From Streptococcus sp. Marseille-Q0941 (GTDB taxonomy: Bacteria; Bacillota; Bacilli; Lactobacillales; Streptococcaceae), in the NCBI RefSeq assembly GCF_943736975.1, contig NZ_CALSFO010000001.1, positions 62,001 to 126,000 on the forward strand: a stretch of DNA of 64,000 bases, read 5' to 3'. Of this stretch, positions 18,564 through 27,416 are shown in pieces. How positions within the stretch are numbered: the stretch's first letter is position 1; the number at the start of each line of letters is the position of its first letter. The position numbers and the translations under genes were made by a program. The notes under the pieces are model-generated. The model worked only from the letters and a program-made list of their open reading frames with translations, was not told the origin of the DNA and searched no databases.

Positions 18564-19571
18564 ATGAACACAGATGATACAGTAACCATTTATGACGTTG
18601 CCCGAGAAGCAGGAGTTTCGATGGCAACTGTCAGTCGTGTAGTCAATGGCAACAAGAATGTCAAGGAAAACACTCGTAAGAAAGTTCTAGAGGTGATTGA
18701 TCGCCTAGACTATCGTCCAAATGCAGTAGCTCGTGGTTTGGCAAGCAAACGAACAACAACTGTTGGGGTCGTCATTCCAGATATCACTAACACTTATTTT
18801 GCTGCGCTAGCAAAAGGGATTGATGATATTGCTGAGATGTACAAGTATAACATCGTCCTTGCCAATAGTGATGAGGATGATGAAAAAGAAGTGGCAGTGG
18901 TGAATACACTCTTTTCAAAACAAGTTGATGGTATTATCTTTATGGGCTATCACTTAACAGAGAAAATTCGCTCTGAGTTTTCACGTTCACGTACTCCTGT
19001 AGTTCTTGCAGGAACAGTGGATGTAGAACACCAGCTTCCAAGTGTTAATATTGATTATAAGAATGCTACTGCAGATGCTGTTCGCCATTTGTTGAAGCGT
19101 AACAAGAAAATTGCCTTTGTGAGTGGACCATTGGTAGATGATATTAACGGTAAAATTCGCTTGGTTGGCTACAAAGAAGCTTTGAAAGAAGCAGGAGTTA
19201 ACTATAGTGAAGGACTTGTATTTGAGTCTAAATATCGCTATGATGATGGTTATGCTTTGGCAGAACGCTTAGTTTCTTCAAAAGCGACTGCAGCGATTGT
19301 GACTGGTGATGAATTGGCAGCAGGACTCTTGAATGGTTTGGCTGATCACGGAATTTCTGTACCAGAGGACTTTGAGATTATTACTAGTGATGATTCTCAA
19401 ATTGCACGCTATACTCGTCCAAACCTTACAACTATCGCACAACCCTTGTATGATTTAGGTGCGATTAGTATGCGTATGTTGACGAAAATTATGCACAAAG
19501 AAGAGTTAGAAGAACGTGAAGTCCTCCTACCTCATGGCTTGACAGAGCGCAAATCAACTCGTAAAGACTAA
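18564..19571 (+). CDS. ccpA: Catabolite control protein A
   Basis: 335 residues, LacI/GalR family. Global carbon regulator that binds cre sites with HPr-Ser-P. Seen: N-terminal helix-turn-helix VTIYDVAREAGVSMATVSRV, the hinge RPNAVARGLASKRTTTVGVV, then the periplasmic-binding-like domain ending in LPHGLTERKSTRKD. Family length is normal. GAAAGGAAACGG precedes the ATG. A cre site over its own promoter indicates feedback, and a candidate target site in this window lies before endoD. Confidence 0.95.
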   Translation: MNTDDTVTIYDVAREAGVSMATVSRVVNGNKNVKENTRKKVLEVIDRLDYRPNAVARGLASKRTTTVGVVIPDITNTYFAALAKGIDDIAEMYKYNIVLANSDEDDEKEVAVVNTLFSKQVDGIIFMGYHLTEKIRSEFSRSRTPVVLAGTVDVEHQLPSVNIDYKNATADAVRHLLKRNKKIAFVSGPLVDDINGKIRLVGYKEALKEAGVNYSEGLVFESKYRYDDGYALAERLVSSKATAAIVTGDELAAGLLNGLADHGISVPEDFEIITSDDSQIARYTRPNLTTIAQPLYDLGAISMRMLTKIMHKEELEEREVLLPHGLTERKSTRKD

Positions 19572-19576
19572 TAAAT

Positions 19577-19615
19577 AATCCTAGGAGTTCAACTGATTTC
19601 CTAGGATTTTTCTTA
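19577..19615. terminator. Bidirectional terminator ccpA / asparaginase
   Basis: AATCCTAGGA / TCCTAGGATT hairpin followed by TTTTCTT on the plus strand, between convergent genes. Confidence 0.8.
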
Positions 19616-20575
19616 TCCTTCCATATATGTTCGGAGTTGTTGGCCCTTAAGTCCAGCATTGATTGCGATAAGAAGCTTCAGTCGTGCTTTTTGCGCGTTT
19701 AGTTCTTTTACAAAATAAACACCATCATTCTGAAGACAAACACCGCCACCTTCGTAGGCGTAAACAGGTTCTGCAATCCCATTGAAACAACGTGAGACTA
19801 GTGCAATAGGAAGTCCTGCTTGACTGAGAGATTTTAATTTTTCAGCTGTTTCCTTTGGTACATTTCCAGCGCCAAAAGCCTGAATAATCAATCCATCTAG
19901 TTGGTCAACAGGAAGTAAATCGAGAAGTTCATCGGTCATGCCCGCATAAACAGGGATAATAGGAACCAATCCTTGAATGTTCTCAAGGTCAAAACGAACA
20001 CGAGGTTCTGCCGTTTTGAAGTAGAGAATTTCCTGCTTCATAATGAGCCCGAGTGGTCCATGAGTTGGTGTTTGAAAGGTACTAACGTTAGTAGTATGCG
20101 TTTTTGTGACATATTTGGCGGCGTGAATTTCATCGTTCATAACGACCAACACACCCTTATCTGCAGCCTTGTCATCACTCGCAACGCGTAAGGCGCTGAG
20201 ATAGTTGTAGACACCATCACTTCCCAGTTCATTGGAACTTCTCATAGCACCTGTCAGGACGATAGGCATATGAGGCACCTCCATGGTGTCGAGGAAATAA
20301 GCCGTTTCTTCTAAGGTATCTGTACCGTGTGTAATGACGACCCCATCATAGACCGATGCCTCTTGTTTTATTTTTTTGTATAGAGCCAACATATGTTTAG
20401 GTTTGATGTGTGGACTTGGTAAATTTAAAAAATCCAAGGAATGGACTTCGATGTCTTCGAGAGGATTAGAGATATGATTCATAGGGTTTTCAGCACTAGT
20501 CCTTACAGCTCCAGATTCATCTGCCTGCATGGAAATAGTGCCACCGGTATGTAAAACAAGGATTTTCTTAGTCAT
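19613..20575 (-). CDS. ansA: Type I L-asparaginase
   Basis: 320 residues. Hydrolyses asparagine to aspartate and ammonia. Both catalytic threonine motifs are visible: ILVLHTGGTISMQAD at the N terminus and VITHGTDTLEETAYFL near residue 85. No signal peptide, so probably cytoplasmic. Divergent from the HAD-MazG gene; the 65-base spacer holds back-to-back -10 elements (TATAAT at 20603-20608 on plus; TACAAT at 20615-20610 on minus). Confidence 0.92.
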   Translation of the reverse strand: MTKKILVLHTGGTISMQADESGAVRTSAENPMNHISNPLEDIEVHSLDFLNLPSPHIKPKHMLALYKKIKQEASVYDGVVITHGTDTLEETAYFLDTMEVPHMPIVLTGAMRSSNELGSDGVYNYLSALRVASDDKAADKGVLVVMNDEIHAAKYVTKTHTTNVSTFQTPTHGPLGLIMKQEILYFKTAEPRVRFDLENIQGLVPIIPVYAGMTDELLDLLPVDQLDGLIIQAFGAGNVPKETAEKLKSLSQAGLPIALVSRCFNGIAEPVYAYEGGGVCLQNDGVYFVKELNAQKARLKLLIAINAGLKGQQLRTYMEG

Positions 20576-20599
20576 GATTCACTCACTTTTTCTGAAATG

Positions 20600-20608
20600 T
20601 GGTATAAT
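20600..20608 (+). promoter_or_regulatory. Extended -10 promoter of HAD-MazG gene
   Basis: TGGTATAAT, 33 bases before the ATG, with AAGAAAGGAATGAGATAGG as the leader and ribosome site region. Confidence 0.55.
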
Positions 20609-20640
20609 CATTGTATCATAAAAGAAAGGAATGAGATAGG

Positions 20641-22032
20641 ATGGAAGTCAAAGCTGTTTTTTTTGATATAGATGGAACGCTTGTAAATGACAGTAAGAGT
20701 GTTTTGAAGTCCACTAAAGAAGCTATCAAGATTGTGAAAGAGCAAGGGGTACTTGTTGGAGTAGCAACGGGGCGAGGACCTTTTTTTGTTAAGGATTTGA
20801 TGGATGATTTGGACCTGGATTTTGCAGTGACATACAATGGCCAATATATCTTTAACAAAGATCGTGTTCTTTTTGCTAGCCCTATTGATAAGAGAAGCCT
20901 CAGACAAATCATCTCTTATGCTAAGAAAAATCGAAAAGAGATTGCCATGGGAACGAGACAAGATGTTGTTGGTTCTAGGATTATGTCCTTTGGGCTCAGT
21001 CCTCTTTCACAACTAGTCAGTCGTTTTGTACCCAAATTTTTGACTCGTACTGTAAGTCATTCCTTTAATCGTATGGTCAGTAAGGCTCTTCCTCAGAAGG
21101 AAGATGATTTGTTGAATTTAATCAATCAACCGATCTATCAGGTACTCATGTTGATGACGCCTGAGGAGACAAACCGTGCTGCCGAAGAATTAAACCATCT
21201 GAAGTTTACCAGAAGTAACCCTTTTGCGGCCGATATTATCAATCAAGGGAATTCTAAGTTAGAGGGTATCCGTCGTGTCGGAAAAGAGTATGGTTTTGAA
21301 CTCAATCAAGTCATGGCCTTTGGGGACTCGGATAATGACTTGGAAATGTTGGCTGGTGTTGGTATGTCTGTTGCCATGGGAAATGGTAGTAGCAGCGTAA
21401 AAGAAGTTGCTAAGCATATTACTGCCAGCAACCAAGATGATGGGATTCACAAGGCTTTGGAATATTTTGGAGTCTTGGCTTCTGAAAAAGTCTTTGTCAG
21501 TCGTGACTATCATTTCAACAAGGTCAAGGCCTTCCATCGTATGATGGACGAGCGAACCCAAGAAGAACCTATAGCTTGGGATTTAGAAGGGGCCACCCAC
21601 CGTGCTGGCTTTAAAATTGAAGAGTTAGTTGAATTTGTCCGTGCTGCTAGCAATTCTGAGGAGGAATTCCAACAAGCAGTACAGAATTTACACCAAGCTC
21701 TTGATAAAGCAGCTGAGAAAGTAAGCAAATCAACACCAGCTGAGGTAACTCTAGTTGGCCAGGCAGATGCATTGATTGACACGCTTTACTTTACTTATGG
21801 AAGCTTTGTTTTGATGGGGGTAGACCCAGAGAGAATCTTTGAGATTGTCCATCAAGCTAACATGGGTAAAATATTCCCAGATGGCAAGGCTCATTTCGAT
21901 CCGGTGACTCACAAAATTTTGAAACCAGATAACTGGAAAGAGAAATATGCTCCAGAACCAGCTATTAAGAAGGAACTTGAACGACAGATTAGGGCTTATG
22001 AACGTCATAAGGAAAGAGAAAATCAAAAATAA
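20641..22032 (+). CDS. HAD-family phosphatase fused to a MazG-like domain
   Basis: 463 residues. The first 275 form a Cof-type HAD hydrolase: FFDIDGTLV (nucleophile Asp), ATGRGPFFV, and AFGDSDNDLEML (metal-binding). The rest is a helical module with EELVEFVRAA, then ALIDTLYFTYGSFVLMGVDP and HQANMGKIFPDG, which I recognise as an all-alpha NTP pyrophosphatase-like (PRA-PH / MazG) domain. The pairing suggests removal of unwanted nucleotides or sugar phosphates; the substrate is unknown. About 190 residues longer than ordinary Cof proteins. A hairpin terminator follows. Confidence 0.85.
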   Translation: MEVKAVFFDIDGTLVNDSKSVLKSTKEAIKIVKEQGVLVGVATGRGPFFVKDLMDDLDLDFAVTYNGQYIFNKDRVLFASPIDKRSLRQIISYAKKNRKEIAMGTRQDVVGSRIMSFGLSPLSQLVSRFVPKFLTRTVSHSFNRMVSKALPQKEDDLLNLINQPIYQVLMLMTPEETNRAAEELNHLKFTRSNPFAADIINQGNSKLEGIRRVGKEYGFELNQVMAFGDSDNDLEMLAGVGMSVAMGNGSSSVKEVAKHITASNQDDGIHKALEYFGVLASEKVFVSRDYHFNKVKAFHRMMDERTQEEPIAWDLEGATHRAGFKIEELVEFVRAASNSEEEFQQAVQNLHQALDKAAEKVSKSTPAEVTLVGQADALIDTLYFTYGSFVLMGVDPERIFEIVHQANMGKIFPDGKAHFDPVTHKILKPDNWKEKYAPEPAIKKELERQIRAYERHKERENQK

Positions 22033-22052
22033 AAGGAGCATTGGCTCCTTTT
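22031..22052 (+). terminator. Terminator after HAD-MazG gene
   Basis: AAAAGGAGC / GCTCCTTTT hairpin with loop ATTG, then ATTTTCGTTTT; also between convergent genes. Confidence 0.8.
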
Positions 22053-22069
22053 ATTTTCGTTTTATAATG

Positions 22070-22522
22070 TTATAATGTTTTATCCTTGTCTCGTACGACG
22101 AGAAGGTCAACGCTTGTATGGCGAAGGATATATTCAGATGAAGATCCGACAAGCAAACGTTCGAAGGCGTTAAGTCCTGTTGCTCCAACCAAAATCAAAT
22201 CAACGTGTTCTTGGTCAGGGATTGTTTTAGCTAAAAGAGTTTTAGGATTTCCCATTTCGATGACAACTTGAATATCTTTCAGACCAGCGTCTCTTGCGCG
22301 CTTTTCATATTCTGCCATCAACTCTTGTGCCTCGACTTGTAACTCTTCGTAAACTTCTGCATCGAATGTTGAAATGCTTTGAAGAGCACGAGTATCGATT
22401 ACATGGGCAATGGTTAATTTAGCCTGGTTACGTAATGCTGACTGAACTCCTTTGATAAAAGCCAAATCAGCTTCTTTAGAACCGTCAACTGCTACCATGA
22501 TGTTTTCGTAACGTTGTGTCAT
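22070..22522 (-). CDS. Universal stress protein (UspA family)
   Basis: 150 residues from ATG at 22522 (MTQRYENIMVAVDGS), chosen because GAGGAGG (22537-22531) sits eight bases upstream; longer in-frame versions run into non-coding sequence. The UspA fold is indicated by MVAVDGSKEADLAF and the ATP-binding loop LVGATGLNAFERLLVGSSSE. Cytoplasmic stress-linked nucleotide-binding protein of unknown exact role. Convergent with the HAD-MazG gene, divergent from the metallophosphoesterase. Confidence 0.92.
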   Translation of the reverse strand: MTQRYENIMVAVDGSKEADLAFIKGVQSALRNQAKLTIAHVIDTRALQSISTFDAEVYEELQVEAQELMAEYEKRARDAGLKDIQVVIEMGNPKTLLAKTIPDQEHVDLILVGATGLNAFERLLVGSSSEYILRHTSVDLLVVRDKDKTL

Positions 22523-22607
22523 AGCAAAAACCTCCTCATTTCTTATCACCTTCATTGTAATCCTTTTCACTAAAAAAGTAAAGTAAAACATGATAGCAAA
22601 ATGTTTT

Positions 22608-22635
22608 TTGACTTTGATTTTGAGAGTGTTATAAT
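22608..22635 (+). promoter_or_regulatory. Promoter of metallophosphoesterase gene
   Basis: TTGACT (22608-22613), 16 bases, TATAAT (22630-22635). It shows that translation must start downstream, at ATG 22664, not at earlier in-frame codons. Confidence 0.7.
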
Positions 22636-22663
22636 TAAAGGAGAGAAGGCAAGAGGGGATCAT

Positions 22664-23503
22664 ATGACAAAAATTGCGGTACTTTCAGATATCCATGGAA
22701 ATACAAGAGCACTGGAAGCTGTTCTAGCAGATGCGGAGAAGTCAGGAGTTAAGGAATATTGGCTCTTAGGAGATATTCTCATGCCTGGGACAGGACGAAG
22801 AAATATTCTCAGACGATTAGAGGACTTGCCGATTACGGTCCGAGTTCTGGGGAATTGGGAGGAGAGTTTATGGCGGGCTGCTCATCGAAAATTAGATACA
22901 AGTAGACCTAGCCATCGCTACCTCTTACGCCAATGCCAGTATATTATGGAAGAAATTAGTCTAGATGATATTGAAGTTCTGCAGGCATTTCCTATGTACG
23001 CTCACTGCCAATTTGGAAATCTCAAGGTAGGGATAAGCCATCATTTACCGGATAAAAATTGGGGAAGAGAATTGATTCATCTTGGCAAGCAGGAGGATTT
23101 TGACCGTTTGGTAACCAATCCTGACTGTGATATTGCCATTTATGGACATATTCACCAGCAATTTCTTCGCTATGGGAGTGGTGGTCAGCTTATCCTGAAT
23201 CCAGGCTCCATTGGGCAACCATTCTTTTTATCAGCGAATCTACGTGAGGATTTGCGGGCCCAATATATGATTTTGGACTTTAATGAAAAGGGATTGAAAG
23301 ATATAGATTTTCGTCGGGTTGATTATGATGTTATGTCAGAATTACAATTGGCTAGAGATTTGAAATTGCCCTACTATGAGGTATACTATGAAAGCTTAGT
23401 CAATGGGATTCACCATACCCACAATCAAGACTTGTTGCACGAAATCGCTCAGAGTCAAGGACATGATATTGAATTGGATGACTGGCTTAGTAGTAACTCT
23501 TGA
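22664..23503 (+). CDS. Metallophosphoesterase family protein
   Basis: 279 residues; ATG 22664 follows AAGAGGGG by about six bases. Calcineurin-like phosphoesterase: SDIHGN (motif I), LGDIL (motif II), GHIHQ (motif V). Motif III reads GNWEE where most members have GNHE, so the usual catalytic histidine is Trp. The family includes nucleotide and phosphodiester hydrolases; the substrate here is unknown. It is followed at once by a separate promoter for the Rrf2 gene, whose -35 overlaps its stop codon. Confidence 0.88.
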   Translation: MTKIAVLSDIHGNTRALEAVLADAEKSGVKEYWLLGDILMPGTGRRNILRRLEDLPITVRVLGNWEESLWRAAHRKLDTSRPSHRYLLRQCQYIMEEISLDDIEVLQAFPMYAHCQFGNLKVGISHHLPDKNWGRELIHLGKQEDFDRLVTNPDCDIAIYGHIHQQFLRYGSGGQLILNPGSIGQPFFLSANLREDLRAQYMILDFNEKGLKDIDFRRVDYDVMSELQLARDLKLPYYEVYYESLVNGIHHTHNQDLLHEIAQSQGHDIELDDWLSSNS

Positions 23504-23527
23504 CATTACAACTCTAGAAGGTATAAT
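23500..23527 (+). promoter_or_regulatory. Promoter of Rrf2-family regulator gene
   Basis: TTGACA (23500-23505), 16 bases, TATAAT (23522-23527); near-consensus and overlapping the stop of the preceding gene. Confidence 0.75.
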
Positions 23528-23573
23528 AAATATAAGAGAAGAATGAGCTTTGTTGCTAATAAAGGAGGGCTAC

Positions 23574-24005
23574 ATGCAAATTTCAAGTCGATTTACCATT
23601 GCGACACATATGTTAGTAATCATTGCCCTAAAAGGGAAGGAGAGCAAGATGACTAGCGATTTTCTAGCTAGTAGTGTGGGAGTCAATCCTGTTATTATCC
23701 GTAAAACCTTGTCCCAACTGAAAAAAGCAGACTTGATTTCCGTTGCGCGTGGAACTGGAGGGGCAGAAATCATCAAAAATCTTGAGGATATCAGTCTTTT
23801 GGATATTTATCAAGCGGTAGAATGCCTTGGAAAGACTGGGCAACTCTTTAGTTTTCATGATAGTCCTAATCCTGACTGTCCAGTAGGAGCTAATATCCAT
23901 GGGGTTTTGGATCAAAAACTAGATAAGATTCAGATGGCAATGGAGCAGGAATTGAGTCAGACAACTCTTGCTCAACTAGTGGCAGATGCAGAAGCAAGGA
24001 TCTAA
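23574..24005 (+). CDS. Rrf2-family transcriptional regulator
   Basis: 143 residues from ATG 23574 with AAAGGAGGG in front; the in-frame TTG at 23550 precedes the ribosome site and is rejected. Winged helix: ISSRFTIATHMLVIIAL, then SVGVNPVIIRKTLSQLKKA. The cysteine trio that binds Fe-S in IscR/NsrR is absent: only two cysteines, in AVECLGKTG and PNPDCPVG. It is therefore nearer to YwnA-type members, which may sense redox or small molecules without a cluster. The target is unknown. Confidence 0.88.
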   Translation: MQISSRFTIATHMLVIIALKGKESKMTSDFLASSVGVNPVIIRKTLSQLKKADLISVARGTGGAEIIKNLEDISLLDIYQAVECLGKTGQLFSFHDSPNPDCPVGANIHGVLDQKLDKIQMAMEQELSQTTLAQLVADAEARI

Positions 24006-24007
24006 AG

Positions 24008-24037
24008 TTAAGAGGATCTAAGGTCCTCTTCTTTTAT
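24008..24037 (+). terminator. Terminator after Rrf2 regulator
   Basis: AAGAGGA / TCCTCTT hairpin followed by CTTTTATCC. Confidence 0.7.
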
Positions 24038-24063
24038 CCTATAAGGGAATTCTATGCCAACAA

Positions 24064-24097
24064 GAAACTCTCCTTAATTTTTTAAGGAGAGTTTTTA
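24064..24097. terminator. Second strong hairpin, bidirectional terminator
   Basis: AAACTCTCCTTAA / TTAAGGAGAGTTT perfect stem with T runs on both strands. It could stop transcripts of the minus-strand methyltransferase as well as readthrough from the left. Confidence 0.7.
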
Positions 24098-24190
24098 TGA
24101 TAGAAATAGCTGGAAAGAAGTAAACTGAAAAGCTGGATTACTGAAGAAAAAATGAAGTAAAATTAGTTCAGTGGATGTTCTAAAAAGTGA

Positions 24191-24769
24191 TTATTTTATC
24201 GCCGATGTGAGAAATAGTTGAGAAGGTTTATCAAGGAAAAGATGGTCGGAACTATAAAGTATTTGGGTCTGAATGTCTAAGAAACCATGATTTTTAAGAG
24301 TCTCCTCAAGTTCCGAAATAATAAAACCATGGTTTTCTCCATCTGGTACGATATAATCAGCGATAAATAGTTGTCCTCCGAGAGTCAAATGTTCTTTGAA
24401 CATAGCTAGACTGGAATCAAGATGAGGCATGTGATGAAGAACACGACTAACGATAATGAGATCGAATGTTTGCTCTAATGGCTTAAGCACTAAGTCTTGT
24501 TGAATCAAGTGTAGATTTTTAAGTTTTTGTTTTTCAACCTTGATACGAGCTTGCTCTAGCATTCTTTCTGCGATGTCAACCAAGGTCACTGACTTGGCTT
24601 GTTTGGCTAAAGGAAGAGCGATAAGTCCAGTTCCTCCTCCAAAATCTAGGATTGATTTGGCAGCTAGATCAGAGATTTGTTGCTTGATCTCTTCATTTAC
24701 AAGATCTGCTAGAAATTGATTTTTAGGAGAATCGAAAGATTCTGCTCGATGATTAAAATGATGTTCCAT
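24191..24769 (-). CDS. Class I SAM-dependent methyltransferase
   Basis: 192 residues. Rossmann methyltransferase: motif I ILDFGGGTGLIALPLA near residues 40-55, acidic loop VTLVDIAERML, motif IV-like FDLIIVSRVLHHM. It resembles UbiE/YcgJ-type small-molecule methyltransferases; the substrate is unknown. Ends with SQLFLTSAIK. Single gene, divergent from recJ across 215 bases of AT-rich sequence. Confidence 0.85.
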   Translation of the reverse strand: MEHHFNHRAESFDSPKNQFLADLVNEEIKQQISDLAAKSILDFGGGTGLIALPLAKQAKSVTLVDIAERMLEQARIKVEKQKLKNLHLIQQDLVLKPLEQTFDLIIVSRVLHHMPHLDSSLAMFKEHLTLGGQLFIADYIVPDGENHGFIISELEETLKNHGFLDIQTQILYSSDHLFLDKPSQLFLTSAIK

Positions 24770-24984
24770 ATCAATAGTGTAGCATAAAGAGAAGATGTTT
24801 TAAAATTTTGGCTACGTCTTGTTGAAAAAGTATAGAATTATCAACTGGTGTATAGCTTTTAAACTTTGATGAAAACAGGAGTTTTTTGGGATTTTGATTG
24901 AAAGAGTTAAGAAAATAAAGAGGAGAAAAACTTGAAATCATGTTATAATAAAGGGATAGAATCGTAAGAAAGAGTGGATGAATT

Positions 24985-27204
24985 TTGATTATTCCGACTT
25001 ATAATTGGCAATTTGCACCTCAAGTTGAGGATGCGGATTTTACAAAAATCGCCAAGAAAGCTGGGCTAGGGCCTGAAGCTGCTCGTCTATTATTTAGCCG
25101 TGGGATTAAGGATGAAGATAGTTTGTCTCGTTTTTTGGCACCAAGTCTAGATGATTTACATGATCCCTATCTTCTCCACGATATGGACAAGGCAGTAAAT
25201 CGTATTCGCCGTGCTATTGAGCAGGGTGAATTGATTCTCGTTTATGGCGACTACGATGCGGATGGGATGACATCAGCTTCTATCCTTAAAGAAACATTCG
25301 AACAATTAGGAGCCGAGTGCTTAGTCTATCTTCCTAATCGTTTTACAGATGGTTATGGTCCGAATGCCAGTGTCTACAAGTACTTCATTGAGCAACAAGG
25401 GATATCCTTGATTGTAACTGTAGATAATGGAGTTGCAGGCCATGAGGCTATTGACTTGGCTCAATCTATGGGTGTGGATGTTATTGTAACAGACCACCAC
25501 TCCATGCCGGAGGTTTTACCAGATGCCTATGCAATTGTCCATCCTGAACACCCAGAAACAGATTATCCTTTTAAACATTTAGCGGGTTGTGGCGTGGCTT
25601 TTAAACTAGCTTGTGCCCTCTTGGAGGAAGTGCAGGTTGAGTTGCTTGATTTGGTTGCTATTGGGACCATTGCTGATATGGTCAGTCTGACAGATGAAAA
25701 TCGTATCATGGTTCAGTATGGTCTAGAAGTTTTGCGCAATACCCAAAGGCTTGGCCTCCAAGAACTATTTGAAATTGCAGGAATTTCTAGCAGTGATGTT
25801 ACAGAAGAAACGGTTGGTTTTCAGCTAGCACCACGATTAAATGCTCTAGGACGCTTGGATGATCCTAATCCTGCTATTGAGTTACTAACTGGCTTTGATG
25901 ATGAAGAGGTGCATGAGATTGCCCTTATGATTCAAGGTAAAAATGAAGAACGTAAGGAAATTGTTCAGGCTATCTATGAAGAAGCTAAAAGCTTGGTAGA
26001 CCCTCACAAAAGTGTTCAAGTTTTGGCCAAGGAAGGTTGGAACCCTGGAGTGCTTGGGATTGTAGCTGGTCGCTTGTTGGAAGAATTAGGGCAGACAGTT
26101 ATTGTTCTGAATCTTGAAGATGGTCGTGCCAAGGGAAGTGCTCGAAGTATTGAAGCAGTCGATATCTTTGAAGCCTTGGATCCGCATCGAGAACTTTTTA
26201 TCGCCTTTGGTGGGCATGCAGGCGCTGCAGGTATGACACTTGAAGCTGAACAGCTAGACGCCTTATCGGAAATTTTAGAGACCTATGTAACAGACAAAGG
26301 AATAGATGCCAAGGGCAAGAGTACATTATATCTAGATGAAGAATTGGATTTGGAAAGCCTAAGTTTAGAGACGGTTAAAAGTTTTGAACGCTTAGCTCCT
26401 TTTGGAATGGACAACCAAAAACCTGTTTTTTATATTCGAGATTTAAAAGTTGAAAATGCTCGTTCTATGGGAACAGGAGATAGTCATCTGAAATTGAAGA
26501 TATCCAAAGGGACCGCAAGCTTTGAGGTAGTAGCATTTGGTCAAGGATCAAAGGCTACAGAATTTTCTCAGGTAAAACAACTGGAATTGGCAGTTACCCT
26601 TTCTGTTAACCAATGGAATGGGCAAACAACCCTCCAGTTGATGATGGTAGATGCTCGTGTGGACGGTGTTCAACTCTTTAATATTCGTGGGAAGAGTGCA
26701 GCTCTACCAGATGGAGTGCCGGTACTTGATTTTTCAGGAGCATTGCCTGATCTTTCTTCAAGTTCAGCGGTTGTGGTCAAGAATCTTCCAGAAGATATCA
26801 CTATTCTTAAAGATATTTTCCAGCAGTATAATTTTTCAGCTATTTATTTTAAAAATGATATCGATAAGCCCTATTATTTGACGGGCTATGGGACAAGAGA
26901 GCAATTTGCCAAACTTTATAAAACAATCTATCAATTCCCAGAATTCGATATTCGTTATAAACTCAAGGACTTATCAGCCTATTTGAAGATCGAGCAAATC
27001 TTGCTAGTTAAGATGATTCAAATTTTTGAAGAGCTTGGTTTTGTTACCATCAAGAATGGTGTCATGAAGGTTCATAAAGATGCTGATAAACGGGACATTG
27101 CTGAAAGTCAGATTTATCAAAAACTCAAACAAACCGTTAAGAATCAAGAGATGATAGCGCTAGGTACGGTGCAGGAAATTTATGACTTTTTAATGGAAAA
27201 ATAG
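24985..27204 (+). CDS. recJ: Single-stranded-DNA-specific exonuclease RecJ
   Basis: 739 residues from a TTG start (MIIPTYNWQFAPQVE); the nearby ATG at 24978 is out of frame and closes quickly. A 5'-3' ssDNA exonuclease for recombination and mismatch repair. Seen: DYDADG at 89-94, TVDNG, DHH at 170-172, HPEHP, and the DHHA1 region with GGHAGAAGMTLE. A streptococcal C-terminal extension of about 170 residues follows the OB fold. A strong terminator follows at 27213. Confidence 0.95.
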   Translation: MIIPTYNWQFAPQVEDADFTKIAKKAGLGPEAARLLFSRGIKDEDSLSRFLAPSLDDLHDPYLLHDMDKAVNRIRRAIEQGELILVYGDYDADGMTSASILKETFEQLGAECLVYLPNRFTDGYGPNASVYKYFIEQQGISLIVTVDNGVAGHEAIDLAQSMGVDVIVTDHHSMPEVLPDAYAIVHPEHPETDYPFKHLAGCGVAFKLACALLEEVQVELLDLVAIGTIADMVSLTDENRIMVQYGLEVLRNTQRLGLQELFEIAGISSSDVTEETVGFQLAPRLNALGRLDDPNPAIELLTGFDDEEVHEIALMIQGKNEERKEIVQAIYEEAKSLVDPHKSVQVLAKEGWNPGVLGIVAGRLLEELGQTVIVLNLEDGRAKGSARSIEAVDIFEALDPHRELFIAFGGHAGAAGMTLEAEQLDALSEILETYVTDKGIDAKGKSTLYLDEELDLESLSLETVKSFERLAPFGMDNQKPVFYIRDLKVENARSMGTGDSHLKLKISKGTASFEVVAFGQGSKATEFSQVKQLELAVTLSVNQWNGQTTLQLMMVDARVDGVQLFNIRGKSAALPDGVPVLDFSGALPDLSSSSAVVVKNLPEDITILKDIFQQYNFSAIYFKNDIDKPYYLTGYGTREQFAKLYKTIYQFPEFDIRYKLKDLSAYLKIEQILLVKMIQIFEELGFVTIKNGVMKVHKDADKRDIAESQIYQKLKQTVKNQEMIALGTVQEIYDFLMEK

Positions 27205-27212
27205 AAGAAGAG

Positions 27213-27242
27213 AAGCTGAGATGAAGAATCTCAGCTTTTTTT
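27213..27242 (+). terminator. Terminator after recJ
   Basis: AAGCTGAGAT / ATCTCAGCTT hairpin, loop GAAGA, then a T run. Confidence 0.9.
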
Positions 27243-27416
27243 AAACTCCCTTAGACTCCTTAAATAGTTATCTTTCTTAAATTTCATGTAGTAAAAAAAA
27301 CTATTTGTAACATGACTTAAATATAACTCTAAAACAAATGACATCTAAATCAGGTATGATTCTTTTTGTAAATAACAAATAGGAAATTATTAACAAAACA
27401 AAGGGATAAATTCGTT

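Noticed and set aside
22601-22663. N-terminal extension of the metallophosphoesterase
   Set aside because: The extension contains the gene's own TTGACT/TATAAT promoter, and the ribosome site stands before ATG 22664.
27306-27322. Possible WalR (VicR) box before the LysM-CHAP gene
   Set aside because: Only the first half-site (TGTAAC) fits; the second (TTAAAT) misses the key TGT. Biologically plausible but not supported.
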